A DNA stretch of 64,000 bases from Moellerella wisconsensis ATCC 35017 (GCF_001294465.1 NZ_LGAA01000026.1:62001-126000), one strand, 5' to 3'; positions 1 to 11,562 are shown, counted from the stretch's first letter. Translations and numbers: made by a program. The notes: generated by a model from the sequence alone, not told the origin.

Positions 1-531
1 TTTGCTGCTGTCATTTTGTAGGAAATGCACCATACCTAACCGCCGTAAGCGATTTAATGAGGTTCGTAACTTTTCCTGTAATTTTTGTTTATCCAGATCA
101 GAGCCTGTTGAACGCTGATTAATGAACTTGAGTAATTTATTTTCATCAGCCAACGAAATAACTTCTTCAAAAAGTTCTTGTGAAGTAAATATTCCCTGGT
201 TGGCTAACCGCTCTGGGCTCAGATAAAGATAACAAAGAATTTTTCCGACCATCATATCTAGTTCAGATAATACCGAACGTGGAATAAGCGTAGTTGAGCG
301 CGGACGCAAATAGAAAAAGCCTTCAGGGGCTCGGATTAATTCAACATTATAGCGGCTGTAAAAATGCTCTAATGACTCCTGAAAATCCATCAAAAAAGCA
401 TGATTATCTAAATCATCAATGCTGATATGGCGTCCAGATCTAAGTTGGCTATCTAATTCCGGAAACAGTGAATTAGCTAATGCCTGTGCCAGTTTTACTG
501 ACATAAATTGTTCAATATTTGTCGATGACAT
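1..531 (-). CDS. mukE: MukE, chromosome partition protein (3' end cut by window edge)
   Basis: MukE is the kite/winged-helix subunit of the MukBEF condensin, which binds MukF and regulates MukB. I translated 177 codons from the ATG at 531. The protein begins [20 protein letters not shown] and contains [20 protein letters not shown], nearly identical to E. coli MukE (about 234 aa), so roughly 55-60 C-terminal residues lie outside the window. The start overlaps the end of mukF by 20 nt, which indicates translational coupling. An internal ATG at 504 exists, but the upstream one matches the family N-terminus. Confidence 0.96.
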   Translation of the reverse strand, partial: MSSTNIEQFMSVKLAQALANSLFPELDSQLRSGRHISIDDLDNHAFLMDFQESLEHFYSRYNVELIRAPEGFFYLRPRSTTLIPRSVLSELDMMVGKILCYLYLSPERLANQGIFTSQELFEEVISLADENKLLKFINQRSTGSDLDKQKLQEKLRTSLNRLRRLGMVHFLQNDSSK

Positions 532-1837
532 TTGCCTGTACCTTGGCTCCGTAATCATTAATCGCTAACCATTCCGCCGATATTCCTGACAGATCAGCCT
601 CTGCTATACCTAATTTGACTGCCTGATCAATCACAATACGGGCAACATCAAAATGCCGTTTCTGAGGATATTGTTGTAGGTATTCCTGTAATACTTTACC
701 AATATCCAGCGGTTGCTGAGTGCGTTTATATACCGCCAATTCAGCTTCCATCAGTGCAGCCAGTTGTTCATTTACTTCGCTAAATTCTTCGAACTCAAGC
801 TCATCAGGTAATTCACCTGTGACCTCTTCATCTCGCAACATTAGTTCTTCATCGCGCATATCTAACAAGCGATCTGCGTTAGCATAAGTTAATGCCCACG
901 GGCTATCAAAATAATGCTGGACAGATTGTCTTAAGCGTTGCGAGAAAATACGATTTTTATCCATATCAATCGCGGTACGAATAAATTTATGAACATGGCG
1001 GTCGTAACCAATCCATAAATCGATGGATTGTTGCCCCCAGCTTACGATGCGGTCGAGTTTATTTTGTAGATCAAATACCAGCTTATCAACAGGCTCAGAG
1101 AATCTTGGCGCGTTCATGTTAGCTTCTTGAATACGCAATAAATTAGCCTGTAATTTATCACCGGCGGCCTCTAAGGTATCTTGTAACTCGCGCAAGGTAA
1201 TGGAGGTTTCAGAAAGTAACTGTTCGCAATTAGCAATCGCTGCCTGCCAGTCTTGATCAAGCAGCGCTGCAATATCATTTTTAACGCTATTTTGCTGCTC
1301 ATCCATGATACGTTGAGACATATCAATACTGTCGAATATTTCAGCAACCGAATATTTTAGCGGTGCAAAAACATGGCGATGCCAATGATAATCATCTCCG
1401 CCTTCTTCTGCCGACTCAGCCGCATTTAATAATTCACCTGCGACTATTGATAGCTGCATGGATAAACGTAAGGTCGAAAATTCACGCTGACGAATATAGT
1501 AATCACTGATCCCCATACCCAATGGCGTTAATCGGTAAATTGAATTACCTTCAATAATGTCACTGTTAAATCGATTAAACAGTTTTTGGCGCACCATATC
1601 ATTGATGGCATTATTGGCTCTAACCGCTAATGATTCTGTGGTTTGTTCGAACCCTTTACATACTTCACGAAAGGCGTCGATCAATTCAGCTTCAGTCATT
1701 TCACCATTAATTCGTTCGCTATTCAGTACCGCAACCGACAGTAAAAAAGCCAAACGTTCTGGGGGAAGCGAAAGCGAAAAATCATTTTTGCGTGCCCAGG
1801 ACACGAGCTCGGGGACGGTCTGGGAAAATTCACTCAT
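512..1837 (-). CDS. mukF: MukF, kleisin subunit of MukBEF condensin
   Basis: MukF is the kleisin that bridges MukB heads and recruits MukE for chromosome organisation and segregation. The 441 aa length fits E. coli MukF (440 aa). The N-terminal winged-helix dimer region starts with [20 protein letters not shown], the middle is long and helical, and an acidic linker lies near residues 330-355. The C-terminal domain ends in [15 protein letters not shown]. It overlaps cmoM upstream by 4 nt (ATGA) and mukE downstream by 20 nt, so the three genes form one tight operon. Confidence 0.97.
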   Translation of the reverse strand: MSEFSQTVPELVSWARKNDFSLSLPPERLAFLLSVAVLNSERINGEMTEAELIDAFREVCKGFEQTTESLAVRANNAINDMVRQKLFNRFNSDIIEGNSIYRLTPLGMGISDYYIRQREFSTLRLSMQLSIVAGELLNAAESAEEGGDDYHWHRHVFAPLKYSVAEIFDSIDMSQRIMDEQQNSVKNDIAALLDQDWQAAIANCEQLLSETSITLRELQDTLEAAGDKLQANLLRIQEANMNAPRFSEPVDKLVFDLQNKLDRIVSWGQQSIDLWIGYDRHVHKFIRTAIDMDKNRIFSQRLRQSVQHYFDSPWALTYANADRLLDMRDEELMLRDEEVTGELPDELEFEEFSEVNEQLAALMEAELAVYKRTQQPLDIGKVLQEYLQQYPQKRHFDVARIVIDQAVKLGIAEADLSGISAEWLAINDYGAKVQANVIDKY

Positions 1838-2622
1838 ATTTCGTCCTTTCTATTTATTTTTTTTGCCATCACATGGATATATCGCCCAAGGCTGATATAA
1901 GGCTCCTGCCGACAGTAGCGTTGCTCTAATTCGAGCAGCGCAGGAAAATCTTTATTCTGCAATTGACGACTCTGTAGGTAATCATGGAATACCCGTACTC
2001 CACTTTTGCCGATAATTTTTAGCGTAAGCACTTCTAACCACTGATAAACCTGTTCAGGGATTAGCGGATATTGCGGTGATAACGAACGTTTACGGCGGCG
2101 CTGGATATTCGGCGTGGCTAAATGAAAATTGCCCAAAATAGCATTGCGCATCACTAAACCATTGGCATTATAAAACATAATAGACAAGGCGCCTTCGGGC
2201 TTAATTATATCTGTCAGAACTTGAATTGCATATTTTTGATCGCTTATCCATTCAAGTACTGCGTGGAACAAAACCAGATCAACCGGCGCATCAATGTGCT
2301 GTTGAATATCCTGTACCGCACTATGAATAAAGTGCATTTGCTGGCCAACACCTTGTTCATCTGCTGCCAACTTAGCCCGTTCCAACATCTCTTCGGATAA
2401 ATCGCAAAGTATTACTTGATGACCAAGTGCAGCTAATTTTCGCGCAAAATGACCTTCACCACCGCCAGCATCTAGAATACGCAATGACCGCGCAGGAAAT
2501 TCAGTCGCTAACAAATATTCCAGATCCTGCCACACTACCGCTTCACGAATTTTACCTTTGGTAGTGCCATAAATATTGTTTGAAAATTTTTCCGCGATAT
2601 CATCAAAATTGCGATCTGCCAT
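1834..2622 (-). CDS. cmoM: CmoM (SmtA), tRNA 5-carboxymethoxyuridine methyltransferase
   Basis: CmoM is an SAM-dependent class I methyltransferase. It methylates cmo5U at the tRNA wobble position to give mcmo5U. The 262 aa length fits E. coli CmoM/SmtA (261 aa). The SAM-binding motif I is visible as [15 protein letters not shown] near residues 49-63, followed by the acidic [10 protein letters not shown] motif and LFHAVLEWI. It is the first gene of the cmoM-mukF-mukE operon, as in E. coli. The start codon is ATG, and the next upstream plus-strand gene, elyC, diverges from it. Confidence 0.95.
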   Translation of the reverse strand: MADRNFDDIAEKFSNNIYGTTKGKIREAVVWQDLEYLLATEFPARSLRILDAGGGEGHFARKLAALGHQVILCDLSEEMLERAKLAADEQGVGQQMHFIHSAVQDIQQHIDAPVDLVLFHAVLEWISDQKYAIQVLTDIIKPEGALSIMFYNANGLVMRNAILGNFHLATPNIQRRRKRSLSPQYPLIPEQVYQWLEVLTLKIIGKSGVRVFHDYLQSRQLQNKDFPALLELEQRYCRQEPYISLGRYIHVMAKKINRKDEI

Positions 2623-3155
2623 GTTCTACCTAATTATTATTCTCTCGATACTTTTTCGGTATCATCTATCTCTGTTATATTTCATGTTATCAGCATGCTA
2701 GCAATATTTATTCGCTCTTTACAACGCTAACTCAGAATAATTTTATTTGCAGAGATTATTATTTAAGTCAATCCAAACAGTCAATTAGCTTACTAACTAC
2801 GCTTATGTCACTGCATAATAAACTTAAATTATAAACCCCAGTCAATGTCTTCCTGCCGCTATCATTGTCATTTAATTCCCAGCAAGTCAGGACACCGATT
2901 AATCAGTCTATAAGCAAAAGGTAAATAGCACTATATTGTCATTATTACCGCGATAGCGGCAGATAAATTATCAACTGTTGAGAGTTTAAGCCACATAGAT
3001 AAAATACAACGGGATATATTGTTTATTCTCGACATATTGGCAACTTGAATTATGTCAAGTATAACAGATAATAACGTGCATTTGGCACAGGTGAGCGCCG
3101 ATTACTGCTAGATACCCAACCGACTGATGATAATTCCGACAAATAAAGGACACTG
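2623..3155. other. Divergent intergenic region between cmoM and elyC
   Basis: About 530 AT-rich bases separate the divergently transcribed cmoM and elyC genes. They must hold both promoters. I see no convincing gene, tRNA or repeat here. A small minus-strand reading frame overlaps the elyC start region but looks like a shadow. Confidence 0.5.
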
Positions 3156-3986
3156 ATGTTATTCATTCTAAAAAAATACCTGGGCTCACTGCTGATGCCA
3201 TTACCTGCGTTGCTAATTATCGGACTTATCGGTCTGATTTTACTCTGGTTTACCCACTGGCAAAAAAGCGGAAAGTGCTGTGTAACTCTTAGTTTAGTAT
3301 GCATTTTATTGCTCGGATTACAGCCAGTAGCAGATAAGTTACTCGCTCCAATAGAATCAGGTTATGAAAAACGTTACGAGTTATTAGATAACCATCCCGT
3401 CGCCATCAATTATATTGTGGTCTTAGGTGGTGGTTTTACCTATAATCCTGAATGGGCACCCAGCTCAAATTTATTGAATAACAGCTTACCCCGTGTTACC
3501 GAAGGTATTCGGTTATATCTGCAACACCCTGGTAGTAAATTGATTTTCACTGGTGGTCCGGGTAAAAATAGCCTGAGTAGTGCCGAAGTTGCCGCACAAG
3601 TTGCTCAGTCATTAGGCGTGCCCGCATCAGATACAATTGCGCTGACTCGCCCTAAAGATACTCAAGAAGAAGCCTACGAAGTAGAAAAAATTGTCGGCAA
3701 GCAACCATTTTTACTGGTTACATCAGCCAGTCATCTGGCACGGGCAGAACGCTTTTTTCTGGCCAGACAAATGCAGCCTATCGCTGCCCCAGCTAATCAG
3801 TTAGTCATCAATTCACCACTCAATGCTTGGGAGAAATATCTTCCCTCCGCCTATTATTTTGGCCATGCAGAGCGCGCTTGGTATGAGACTCTCGGCAATA
3901 TTTGGCAACGATTTAAACCTGATAATACCCAAAAATCTGCATCTGAACCGTTATTAACAACACCAGAAACCATGACTGCGGAGTAG
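3156..3986 (+). CDS. elyC: ElyC (YcbC), DUF218 envelope biogenesis factor
   Basis: ElyC is an inner-membrane protein that supports peptidoglycan synthesis, probably through undecaprenyl-phosphate lipid carrier metabolism. The protein has 276 aa against 259 in E. coli; the extra length is a C-terminal tail. Two membrane segments are visible near residues 12-35 and 42-60. The DUF218 core follows, with YIVVLGGGFTYNP, LIFTGGPGKNS and VTSASHLARAERFF. It is transcribed alone on the plus strand and is followed by a strong bidirectional terminator. Confidence 0.93.
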   Translation: MLFILKKYLGSLLMPLPALLIIGLIGLILLWFTHWQKSGKCCVTLSLVCILLLGLQPVADKLLAPIESGYEKRYELLDNHPVAINYIVVLGGGFTYNPEWAPSSNLLNNSLPRVTEGIRLYLQHPGSKLIFTGGPGKNSLSSAEVAAQVAQSLGVPASDTIALTRPKDTQEEAYEVEKIVGKQPFLLVTSASHLARAERFFLARQMQPIAAPANQLVINSPLNAWEKYLPSAYYFGHAERAWYETLGNIWQRFKPDNTQKSASEPLLTTPETMTAE

Positions 3987-4050
3987 CTTCTGCAAAGTAA
4001 CTGTTATCAAAATGCTTCTTTCTCCAGTCGCCGGCTGAAATTTAGATCAA

Positions 4051-4087
4051 AAAAAGGTGTGATAAAAATCACACCTTTTTATTTTTT
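4051..4087. terminator. Bidirectional intrinsic terminator between elyC and kdsB
   Basis: A perfect 13-bp stem (4051-4063 with 4068-4080) has the core ggtgtgat/atcacacc and a 4-nt A loop. It is flanked by A and T runs on both sides, so it can end elyC transcription on the plus strand and kdsB transcription on the minus strand. Confidence 0.9.
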
Positions 4088-4247
4088 AGTCGATTGTTTT
4101 GGCTATTTTTTATTTTTTCGAGATTATATTAGCGCTATCGGCCACATTATCTGTTACGTTTTTATAGCAATAATCTAAGCTAACTAATATCAGCTGAACC
4201 TAACTCACTAGCGCTATCCTCTCACAAGAAACTTAAATTCAGATAAA

Positions 4248-5006
4248 TTACAATGCCAATAACTGAGCAAATGTTTTACGTACTGAGTCTAAATCTTCTG
4301 GCGTATCGACACCCGCCCCTGGCGCTTGGGCCGCGACAGCGACATGGATTTTCTCTCCATACCAGAGCACTCTTAACTGCTCTAACATTTCAATATTTTC
4401 CAACGGACTGGCCGGCCATGTAACATAACGACGAATAAAGCCAGCACGATAAGCATAAATCCCAATATGACGTAAAAAGTGATCGCCAATAATCTGTTTA
4501 TTGACCGCAAACTGATCACGTTGCCATGGGATTGCTGCACGAGAAAAATAGAGTGCATAGCCGGATTGATCCATCACTACTTTTACCGCATTCGGATTAA
4601 ATGCTTCTTCTGCATTATTAATAGGTACCGCTAGAGTGCCCATTTCAGCCTGACTATTAGCTAAATTATTAGCTACCTGGCTAATAATCATAGGAGGAAT
4701 TAATGGCTCATCCCCCTGAACATTAACAATAATCTCATCATCCGCGAATTGGTATTTATCAATAACTTCAGCTAAACGCTCAGTACCAGAATGATGATTT
4801 GAATCCGTCATACAGGCTTCACCGCCTGCATGTTGAACTGCATCAACGACCTCTTGATGATCAGTAGCAATAATAACCCGTGAAGCCCCAGATTTTAATG
4901 CTTGTTCCATTACCCGAACGACCATCGGCTTACCATGGATATCGGCTAGTGGCTTGCCCGGTAAACGTGTCGATGCAAAGCGAGCAGGAATAATAACTGT
5001 AAACAC
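4248..5006 (-). CDS. kdsB: KdsB, CMP-Kdo synthetase (3-deoxy-manno-octulosonate cytidylyltransferase)
   Basis: KdsB activates Kdo with CTP to give CMP-Kdo, the donor for the inner core of lipopolysaccharide; it is cytosolic. The 252 aa length is close to E. coli KdsB (248 aa). Diagnostic motifs are the N-terminal nucleotide-binding [27 protein letters not shown] and the metal/CTP motif [12 protein letters not shown]. It lies 3 nt downstream of ycaR, in the conserved lpxK-ycaR-kdsB neighbourhood of envelope genes. Confidence 0.97.
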   Translation of the reverse strand: MFTVIIPARFASTRLPGKPLADIHGKPMVVRVMEQALKSGASRVIIATDHQEVVDAVQHAGGEACMTDSNHHSGTERLAEVIDKYQFADDEIIVNVQGDEPLIPPMIISQVANNLANSQAEMGTLAVPINNAEEAFNPNAVKVVMDQSGYALYFSRAAIPWQRDQFAVNKQIIGDHFLRHIGIYAYRAGFIRRYVTWPASPLENIEMLEQLRVLWYGEKIHVAVAAQAPGAGVDTPEDLDSVRKTFAQLLAL

Positions 5007-5009
5007 GGT

Positions 5010-5189
5010 TTATTTACCTTCATCCATCGGTAATTCACGAGCTTCATTTTGCAATAGCACGGGGATCCCATCACGAATTGGATATGCAAGATGATCGATT
5101 TTGCAAATAAGCTCTAAGTTGTCTTTATTATAACTTAACTTACCATGGCAAACGGGGCAGGCAATGATTTCAAGTAAACGGTGATCCAT
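5010..5189 (-). CDS. ycaR: YcaR, small Trm112-like UPF0434 protein
   Basis: This is a 59-residue member of the UPF0434/Trm112-like family (E. coli YcaR is 60 aa). It carries a CPVCHGKL zinc-ribbon-like pair near the N-terminus and [18 protein letters not shown], the typical family ending. I chose the ATG at 5189 because GGGAG sits 5 nt upstream; the longer frame would need a TTG start. The gene precedes kdsB by 3 nt in the same operon. The exact role is unknown, though its place next to kdsB and lpxK is widely conserved. Confidence 0.92.
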   Translation of the reverse strand: MDHRLLEIIACPVCHGKLSYNKDNLELICKIDHLAYPIRDGIPVLLQNEARELPMDEGK

Positions 5190-5361
5190 GTTTTCTCCCA
5201 AATGGATTTAACTCATTTTGGGATCAGAATATCACAAGGTGCCATCACCGTTAACTTTAATCTTTTTGAAATGGCTTTCCTTTCTGTTTTATTGACCAAA
5301 AGTTTTTATTTACTAAAATTTTGTTGGTAAGAAAAGAAAGCATTTGAGAGGTCTGTTTTAA

Positions 5362-5577
5362 TTAAAAGGCGATAACATCAGCTGCTGTTATACCTGTTGA
5401 TCCACGAGTTACAGAAAACTCGACATTCTGACCTTCCATTAACGATTTGATTTTAGTATTCGCAATTGATTTACGAGTTACGTATATATCATCACCACCA
5501 TTAGATGGGGAAATAAAACCATAACCCTGTTGCTGATCAAACCATTTAACGCGGCCGAGATGTAATTGTAAATTCAT
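5362..5577 (-). CDS. CspA-family cold-shock-domain protein (divergent)
   Basis: A 71-residue single cold-shock domain begins MNLQLHLGRVKWFDQQQGYG. The RNP1 region is recognisable as GYGFISP. RNP2, usually VFVHF, is replaced by DIYVTR, so the usual His and one aromatic are missing. The ATG at 5577 has AAAAGGAG seven bases upstream, which rules out the longer start at 5598. Csp proteins bind single-stranded RNA or DNA, and the changed RNP2 may alter affinity. It stands where E. coli has ycaQ between lpxK and ycaR, with about 500 nt of upstream AT-rich sequence. Confidence 0.85.
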   Translation of the reverse strand: MNLQLHLGRVKWFDQQQGYGFISPSNGGDDIYVTRKSIANTKIKSLMEGQNVEFSVTRGSTGITAADVIAF

Positions 5578-5598
5578 GATAAAGCTCCTTTTGTGCAT

Positions 5599-6101
5599 CT
5601 AGCAATAATTCTCTTTATTGCTTTGATGTGACTACTCTTCCATTAAGCCCCACTATTTTGCCGATTTAAATTTAATATATAGAGTAGTTTTTGTATTTAT
5701 TATTCAATAATAGTTTCTGATAATAATCAGATAACCTTTCTTAGTTTTTTGTTTAATTAAGCTATTATTTTTTAAGCTTAGTTAAAATCCACACTCTTGC
5801 ATCACTGCTTAAGAGATTAACAGTAAATTTTGACATTTATATGACAATGCAGACTGTATCAAAGAGTAATGCGAGAATATTTTTATGTTTCACATGTTAT
5901 TAGACTAGATTACATTATTGCATTTACTTGTACTAATCACCGAGGTTTTACCTTTTTGATGATGAGTATTGCAAGTAAACTAAAGTAATAAAGTTATCAT
6001 TTAAGATGGTTATTTTAAGTCCTAGAACTTAAATTTTAAGCCTTAAAACGAATATACTGCGAACACGATGTTAGTATAAATATCACAGTAAAAAAAAATA
6101 C
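5599..6101. other. Long AT-rich leader/intergenic region upstream of the csp gene
   Basis: These roughly 500 bases between the end of lpxK and the csp gene contain no convincing gene. Cold-shock genes often carry long structured 5' leaders, so part of it may be transcribed with the csp gene; I found no clear cold-box match. A T-rich run lies just after the lpxK stop on the minus strand and might act as a weak terminator. Confidence 0.4.
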
Positions 6102-7094
6102 TCAAGTTTTTTTATACCATTCTAACTTTTTTTCAATCTCAGATAACATTTTTTCCGCTCCCGGAGAGCCTAAATAAGCACTTACCGGTAAGTACCACCA
6201 ATTTTCCTGCGCGAACGAATGGCATTTTACCGCATCTTTTTCAGTCATTAATAATACTTGAGAAGGCGAGACTAATGCTGATAATTGCTGCTGTTGATAC
6301 ACTTGATGATCGGCAAAGGAATATTCTGCAATTACGTTAACCCCTTTATTCTTTAATGAAGCATAAAATCGTGGCGGATGCCCAATTCCTGCCATAGCTA
6401 CAACTTGTTGTAACTCGCTAACCTGACGCTTTTCACCAGTAACTATATTTATCGCTTGATCCCCTTTCAGTAACATCGATATTTCACCACTCTGGGGAGT
6501 GCCGCCATTTGTAATTAATGCATTTACTGTATTTAAGCGTCCTTCATATTCGCGCATGGGTCCAGCCGGCAACCACCAACCATTACCAAAACGACGCTGA
6601 CCATCGATAACGACAATTTCATAATCACGAGCTAAAGCATAATGCTGCAAGCCATCATCAGCAATAATGATATCTATATCGTACAATGATAATAATTCTT
6701 TAACAGCATCGCTACGACGTGGAGCAACAACGACTGGAACACCCGTACGCTGATGAATTAACACTGGCTCATCACCGCCTTCGATAGTAGTAGTCTTATT
6801 GGTAATAACTAAGGGATAATGTGCCGCTTTACCACCATACCCGCGGGATACCACGCCGACCGAATAACCTTTTTGCTGTAGATTCTCTGTCAGCCAAATA
6901 ACCACAGGAGTTTTGCCATTTCCCCCTACGGTTAAATTACCCACAATAACCACGGGTACTGGAGCCTTCCATGAACGCAATATCCCAATCTTATAACACA
7001 GTCGACGCAGCGTCGTTATCATGCCATACAGCAGTGATAACGGCACTAGCAAGATATATAGCCATGAGCGGCCAGCCCATATCCGCTCAATCAT
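6102..7094 (-). CDS. lpxK: LpxK, tetraacyldisaccharide 4'-kinase
   Basis: LpxK phosphorylates the 4' position of the disaccharide-1-phosphate to give lipid IVA, at the inner face of the cytoplasmic membrane. The 330 aa protein (E. coli 328) has an N-terminal membrane-associated helix and the P-loop [15 protein letters not shown] near residues 50-65. The conserved SRGYGG, GDEP and [12 protein letters not shown] motifs follow. Its start overlaps the end of msbA by 4 nt, so lipid A kinase and lipid A flippase are translationally coupled, as in E. coli. Confidence 0.97.
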   Translation of the reverse strand: MIERIWAGRSWLYILLVPLSLLYGMITTLRRLCYKIGILRSWKAPVPVVIVGNLTVGGNGKTPVVIWLTENLQQKGYSVGVVSRGYGGKAAHYPLVITNKTTTIEGGDEPVLIHQRTGVPVVVAPRRSDAVKELLSLYDIDIIIADDGLQHYALARDYEIVVIDGQRRFGNGWWLPAGPMREYEGRLNTVNALITNGGTPQSGEISMLLKGDQAINIVTGEKRQVSELQQVVAMAGIGHPPRFYASLKNKGVNVIAEYSFADHQVYQQQQLSALVSPSQVLLMTEKDAVKCHSFAQENWWYLPVSAYLGSPGAEKMLSEIEKKLEWYKKT

Positions 7095-8836
7095 TGGCTA
7101 AACTGTATCTTATGCAGCTGAGCATAGGCACCATCTTGATTAATCAAGACTTTATGATTTCCGCGTTCAATAATTTGTCCATCCTGCACCACTAATATTT
7201 CATCTGCATTTTCAATTGTAGATAAGCGATGGGCAATAACCAGTGAAGTACGATCTTTCTGTAATTCATCTAATGCGGCCTGAATTGCGCGTTCTGATTC
7301 GGTATCTAACGCAGAGGTGGCTTCGTCAAGGATCAAAATAGGTGAATCACGTAATAATGCACGGGCTATCGCGATACGTTGGCGTTGCCCACCAGATAGC
7401 ATCACACCGTTTTCACCGATGACAGTATTAAGTCCATTATCCAGTTTATTGATAAAGTCCATGGCATAAGCCATTTCTGCAGCTTTCTCTATTTGTTCAA
7501 GGCTAAAACTGCCATCTGTCGCATAGGCGATATTATTAGCAATGGTGTCGTTAAATAAATAAACGTGCTGAGAGACTAATGCGACCTGTTGACGTAAGGA
7601 GGATAAGGTATATTCACGAATATCATGATTATCAATAGTAATACTGCCTTCATCGATGTCATAAAAACGAGTGATCAAATTAGCAATGGTCGATTTACCT
7701 GAACCTGAACGACCGACAAGAGCGACCGATTTACCCGCAGGAATAGTAAACGAGATATTCTGTAATGCTGGGCTGTCCTTAGATGAATAAGTAAAAGTGA
7801 CATTTTTAAATTCAATATCACCGTTGGCTTTCTTCAACACCCGTTTTCCATCGTCTTTTTCTTGTTCCATATCTAAAATGGCAAACAAGGTTTGGCATGC
7901 TGCCATACCGCGCTGGAACTGCGCATTTACGTTAGTTAATGATTTTAATGGACGCATCAACGCAAACATGGAAGAGAAGACAACACCGATAGTCCCTGCC
8001 GTTAAAGTATCCATGATTTCAGGAAAACTAGCTGCATACAGAACAAAAGCCAATGCTAACGAAGCGATCATCTGAATAATAGGATCAGAGATTGCCGATG
8101 CAGTCACCATCTTCATTGCTTGACGGCGCATATTATTGCTAACTTTGTTGAAACGTTCAGTTTCAACTTTTTGACCACCAAAAATAAGAACTTCTTTATG
8201 GCCTTTTAACATTTGTTCAGCACTGGTAGTGACTAGCCCCATGCCGCTTTGCATATTCTTACTAATATTCCTAAAACGTTTGGAAACAATACGAATAGCA
8301 ATAGATACAACAGGTGCAATTACAATCAAGATCAGTGATAACTGCCAGCTATAATAAAACATTAAGCTGAACAAACCTATAATATAAGCACCTTCACGGA
8401 TAATAGTGATCAGTGCACCAGAGGAAGACGATGCTACCTGCTCTGAATCATAAGTAATACGAGATAATAGCGTTCCGGTAGATTGTTGATCAAAGAAACT
8501 TACCGGCATCCCCATCATATGGCTAAATAGACGCCGACGCATGTTCATAACAACTTTTCCTGAAACCCAGGAAACGCAATATGTCGATACAAAGTTTGAT
8601 GCACCACGAATTAGCATCAGCCCAAGAACGGCTAAGGGTAACCACTTCAATGTATCAATATTAGACTTACCAAAACCTTCATCTAATAACGGTTTTAATA
8701 AGGAGATCATAAATGCATCGCCTGCAGCATTTATGACTAAAGCGATTGCTGCAACAATTAAACCTGCTTTAAATGGCACAATTGATGGCCATAAACGACG
8801 AAACGTTTGCCACGTTGAAAGATCTTTATCATTCAT
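7091..8836 (-). CDS. msbA: MsbA, lipid A/LPS core ABC flippase
   Basis: MsbA is a homodimeric ABC exporter that flips core-lipid A across the inner membrane. The 581 aa length equals E. coli MsbA (582). The N-terminal half carries six membrane segments. The nucleotide-binding domain shows Walker [10 protein letters not shown], signature [16 protein letters not shown], Walker [13 protein letters not shown] and the H-loop in VIAHRLSTI. It sits 36 nt downstream of comEC and overlaps lpxK, forming the comEC-msbA-lpxK unit. Confidence 0.98.
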   Translation of the reverse strand: MNDKDLSTWQTFRRLWPSIVPFKAGLIVAAIALVINAAGDAFMISLLKPLLDEGFGKSNIDTLKWLPLAVLGLMLIRGASNFVSTYCVSWVSGKVVMNMRRRLFSHMMGMPVSFFDQQSTGTLLSRITYDSEQVASSSSGALITIIREGAYIIGLFSLMFYYSWQLSLILIVIAPVVSIAIRIVSKRFRNISKNMQSGMGLVTTSAEQMLKGHKEVLIFGGQKVETERFNKVSNNMRRQAMKMVTASAISDPIIQMIASLALAFVLYAASFPEIMDTLTAGTIGVVFSSMFALMRPLKSLTNVNAQFQRGMAACQTLFAILDMEQEKDDGKRVLKKANGDIEFKNVTFTYSSKDSPALQNISFTIPAGKSVALVGRSGSGKSTIANLITRFYDIDEGSITIDNHDIREYTLSSLRQQVALVSQHVYLFNDTIANNIAYATDGSFSLEQIEKAAEMAYAMDFINKLDNGLNTVIGENGVMLSGGQRQRIAIARALLRDSPILILDEATSALDTESERAIQAALDELQKDRTSLVIAHRLSTIENADEILVVQDGQIIERGNHKVLINQDGAYAQLHKIQFSQ

Positions 8837-8872
8837 TCTAATTTTACCAAAACTTAAAATAAGCGCCCTATT

Positions 8873-11200
8873 CTACTCGGGAATTGCTATTTCACCAAAC
8901 CACTGATGAAACCAACGCGGTTGAATTTCAACTCGATAACTTGATTTTACTATTTTTTCTCTATTAAACCATAATGTTATCTGTCCTTGCTGAGATGTAT
9001 TTAACCAATCTATATTCGCTTTTTGGTACCTATCTCGCACTTTAGGAGAAGGAATTTGCCACTGACTATAGCGAGCCGCTGAAACTAAAGCTAAATTTGG
9101 CATAACATTGCGTAAAAATAATTCAGTAGATGAGGTATTGCTACCATGATGTGGAACTTGAATAATATTTGAAGTTAAAGCCATTTTATCTAACGCTACT
9201 AACTCTCTTTCTCCTCGCTTTTCAATATCACCAGTTAATAATATTTTATTATATCCATCAGTAACTTGAATAACGCAAGAATCATTATTATGTGATAATT
9301 TCTTCCCATTAACTGGCCATACCACAGTAAATATGAGATCTTTCCAACGCCATTTCGTGCCGCGATGGCAAGGCAAATGTTCCCTATTACCAAAATTACT
9401 GCGTAACGAAATTCCCGGATAATGATGCCGTAAAGATACCACTCCCCCCGTATGATCAAGATGGTCGTGACTCAAAATAATACCAATTGGTTCTAATCTA
9501 TGAGAGTTCAGAAAAGGAATAATATGACTTAGTGCAACGTCACCTCCTTGCCAACTTTTTCCTGTATCATAAATTAAAGCTTGCCGACCTTGCTGTATGA
9601 TAATAGCTAATCCGTGACCGACATCAAGCATAGTTAAACGCCATCCTTTAGCTTCCGGTTGTGGGTAAATACCAATAGCTAAACAAAGAAAGCAGGCAAT
9701 TAAATTGTAGTATGAACGGTACCAACCAAAAATATAAATAATGGGTAATAATCCACTGATAGCCACTAACCACGGTGAAATAAATTCTCCCTTTAACCAA
9801 AACTGTGCTAAGAAAGGTAATGGGGATAAGCTCATTGATAAAACCATATCAATAAACTCAAATAATAATGACTGAAGATAATCAAATGGTAATAAAAAAA
9901 TCAGTAATAATAACGGAATAATTAAACAAGAGATTAATGGAACCAACCATAAATTAGCCAATAATCCGGCAGGATTAAATCCGTTAAAAATAATTAATTG
10001 GATTGGAATTAATAATAAAAGTAAGCCAAATTGTAAGTGTAATAATTTAATCCATTTCAAACGCCAATCGATATAAATACTACGATTGAGCTGAATTGTC
10101 GATCCCCAATAGAGAATTGCTAATACGGCAATGCTGGAAAGCCAAAAACTATCTGAGAGAATTGCCAGGGGATCAAATAATAGGATCAGCCCCATACTAA
10201 GAATTGCCCATTGCCACGGAAAGCAATAAAAAGGCTGTTTTCGTAAATAAATGGCTAATGAGAGCGCGAAAATAGCCCTAATAGCCGGTATCGATAAACC
10301 TGATAGCCAGCTATAAATTATAGCTATTAATAATCCAATAGATATCGCAAAACCTAAATAAATATATTTATAAGCAAAGAAAAACTGTATAAGTCGAGCA
10401 AAATAGAAACCAACAAAATAAGCAATTCCAATATGTAATCCTGAAATGGCAATTAAATGGCTTACACCTGTTTTTTGTAACCATTGTGATTGTTGTGGCT
10501 CTAATAATCCTCTTTCACCGAACATCAGCGCGTAAATAACCCCGCGATTAACTTGCTGATTAATATGTGTTAAATAATAATCAATTATTTTTTGACGCCA
10601 AGAGCACGATGAATCAATCAAATTTTCATTCGAATTTTTCAATCGACCTAATATACGCTGAGCAATATAATGTCGCTGGCTATCAAATCCACCTTCATTT
10701 AACAAAGAATGTACTGGATATAATTTACTCTGAAATTGCCATCGTTGGCCCGCACAAATTTTAATATCTGATTTTTTTGCTGGATACCAGTAAGCATAAA
10801 GCGCTGGAAATATATCAACGCCATCGAGTGAGTCTATTCTTACTTTTATTTTTTGATGTTCTTTATACTCAATAGGAACAGTAATTACCGTTACATGAGT
10901 ATTATATATTCCTCTACTAAACTTGTTTATATAATTAAGTAATTCACTCGCATGCCAACTTCCCCATAACAGTGACATCGCCATAAATATAAAAAACTTA
11001 ACGTATATATTCACTATACTCAATAGCAACAGTGCAATCGAAAATAATATAACAAAAACATGAGTAGTAATGTTAGGGATATTATTTAAATATAATAATG
11101 GTAATAATCCAATAAATAATGCTATTGATGCATAATTTATATTTAACGTATCCTTGAATTTTATCAATAACACTAAATTTTTAATTGCTGCCATCAGCAT
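8873..11200 (-). CDS. ycaI: ComEC/Rec2 family DNA-uptake channel protein (YcaI)
   Basis: ComEC proteins form the inner-membrane channel that passes single-stranded DNA in transformable bacteria; the enterobacterial YcaI has been linked to competence-like DNA use. The 775 aa protein (E. coli about 754) has several N-terminal membrane segments and a DUF4131-like region. The competence domain contains GVSHLIAISGLHIGIAY. A C-terminal metallo-beta-lactamase-like domain follows, with DVGHGLAIIIQQG and the metal motif SHDHLDHTGG. It is full length and lies directly upstream of msbA. Confidence 0.93.
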   Translation of the reverse strand: MLMAAIKNLVLLIKFKDTLNINYASIALFIGLLPLLYLNNIPNITTHVFVILFSIALLLLSIVNIYVKFFIFMAMSLLWGSWHASELLNYINKFSRGIYNTHVTVITVPIEYKEHQKIKVRIDSLDGVDIFPALYAYWYPAKKSDIKICAGQRWQFQSKLYPVHSLLNEGGFDSQRHYIAQRILGRLKNSNENLIDSSCSWRQKIIDYYLTHINQQVNRGVIYALMFGERGLLEPQQSQWLQKTGVSHLIAISGLHIGIAYFVGFYFARLIQFFFAYKYIYLGFAISIGLLIAIIYSWLSGLSIPAIRAIFALSLAIYLRKQPFYCFPWQWAILSMGLILLFDPLAILSDSFWLSSIAVLAILYWGSTIQLNRSIYIDWRLKWIKLLHLQFGLLLLLIPIQLIIFNGFNPAGLLANLWLVPLISCLIIPLLLLIFLLPFDYLQSLLFEFIDMVLSMSLSPLPFLAQFWLKGEFISPWLVAISGLLPIIYIFGWYRSYYNLIACFLCLAIGIYPQPEAKGWRLTMLDVGHGLAIIIQQGRQALIYDTGKSWQGGDVALSHIIPFLNSHRLEPIGIILSHDHLDHTGGVVSLRHHYPGISLRSNFGNREHLPCHRGTKWRWKDLIFTVVWPVNGKKLSHNNDSCVIQVTDGYNKILLTGDIEKRGERELVALDKMALTSNIIQVPHHGSNTSSTELFLRNVMPNLALVSAARYSQWQIPSPKVRDRYQKANIDWLNTSQQGQITLWFNREKIVKSSYRVEIQPRWFHQWFGEIAIPE

Positions 11201-11562
11201 CCTTGCTGTTTAATTATCATCTTAGCTATTAATAATATAATAATCTTAAAGAAATAAGCCGAATGAAAGTTATTTTTAGATTGTGGTTTATAATATTAAA
11301 TGTAACGCACAGAGATGAATTTTATTTTTTGCAAAGTAGTTCACAGTTAATTTAATTAATGTGAAAAATACATAATTAATGTATAAAATGAATCAACTAT
11401 CCCTACTGTCGACAATATCACTATAGAAAATTAAGTTATAACAAAGAAGATAATAATTATTAATAGAACAATCAATAATAGAACTAAGGCTAATATACTA
11501 GTGAAATACTAAAAATTTAGTATAAACAGAGAATAGGAGGGGTAAATCATGCTAGAAAAAAT
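11201..11562. other. AT-rich spacer between ihfB and comEC
   Basis: This spacer upstream of comEC holds no annotatable gene. It contains a 7-bp inverted repeat with a 2-nt loop at 11507-11522. On the plus strand, a very strong ribosome-binding sequence (aggagggg, from 11535) precedes a 9-codon mini reading frame at 11549-11578 that runs into the ihfB terminator. The comEC-msbA-lpxK promoter is expected here. Confidence 0.4.

Noticed and set aside
3050-3304. Minus-strand 84-codon frame over the elyC start
   Set aside because: It overlaps the well-supported elyC start, lacks a ribosome site and shows no protein-like pattern.
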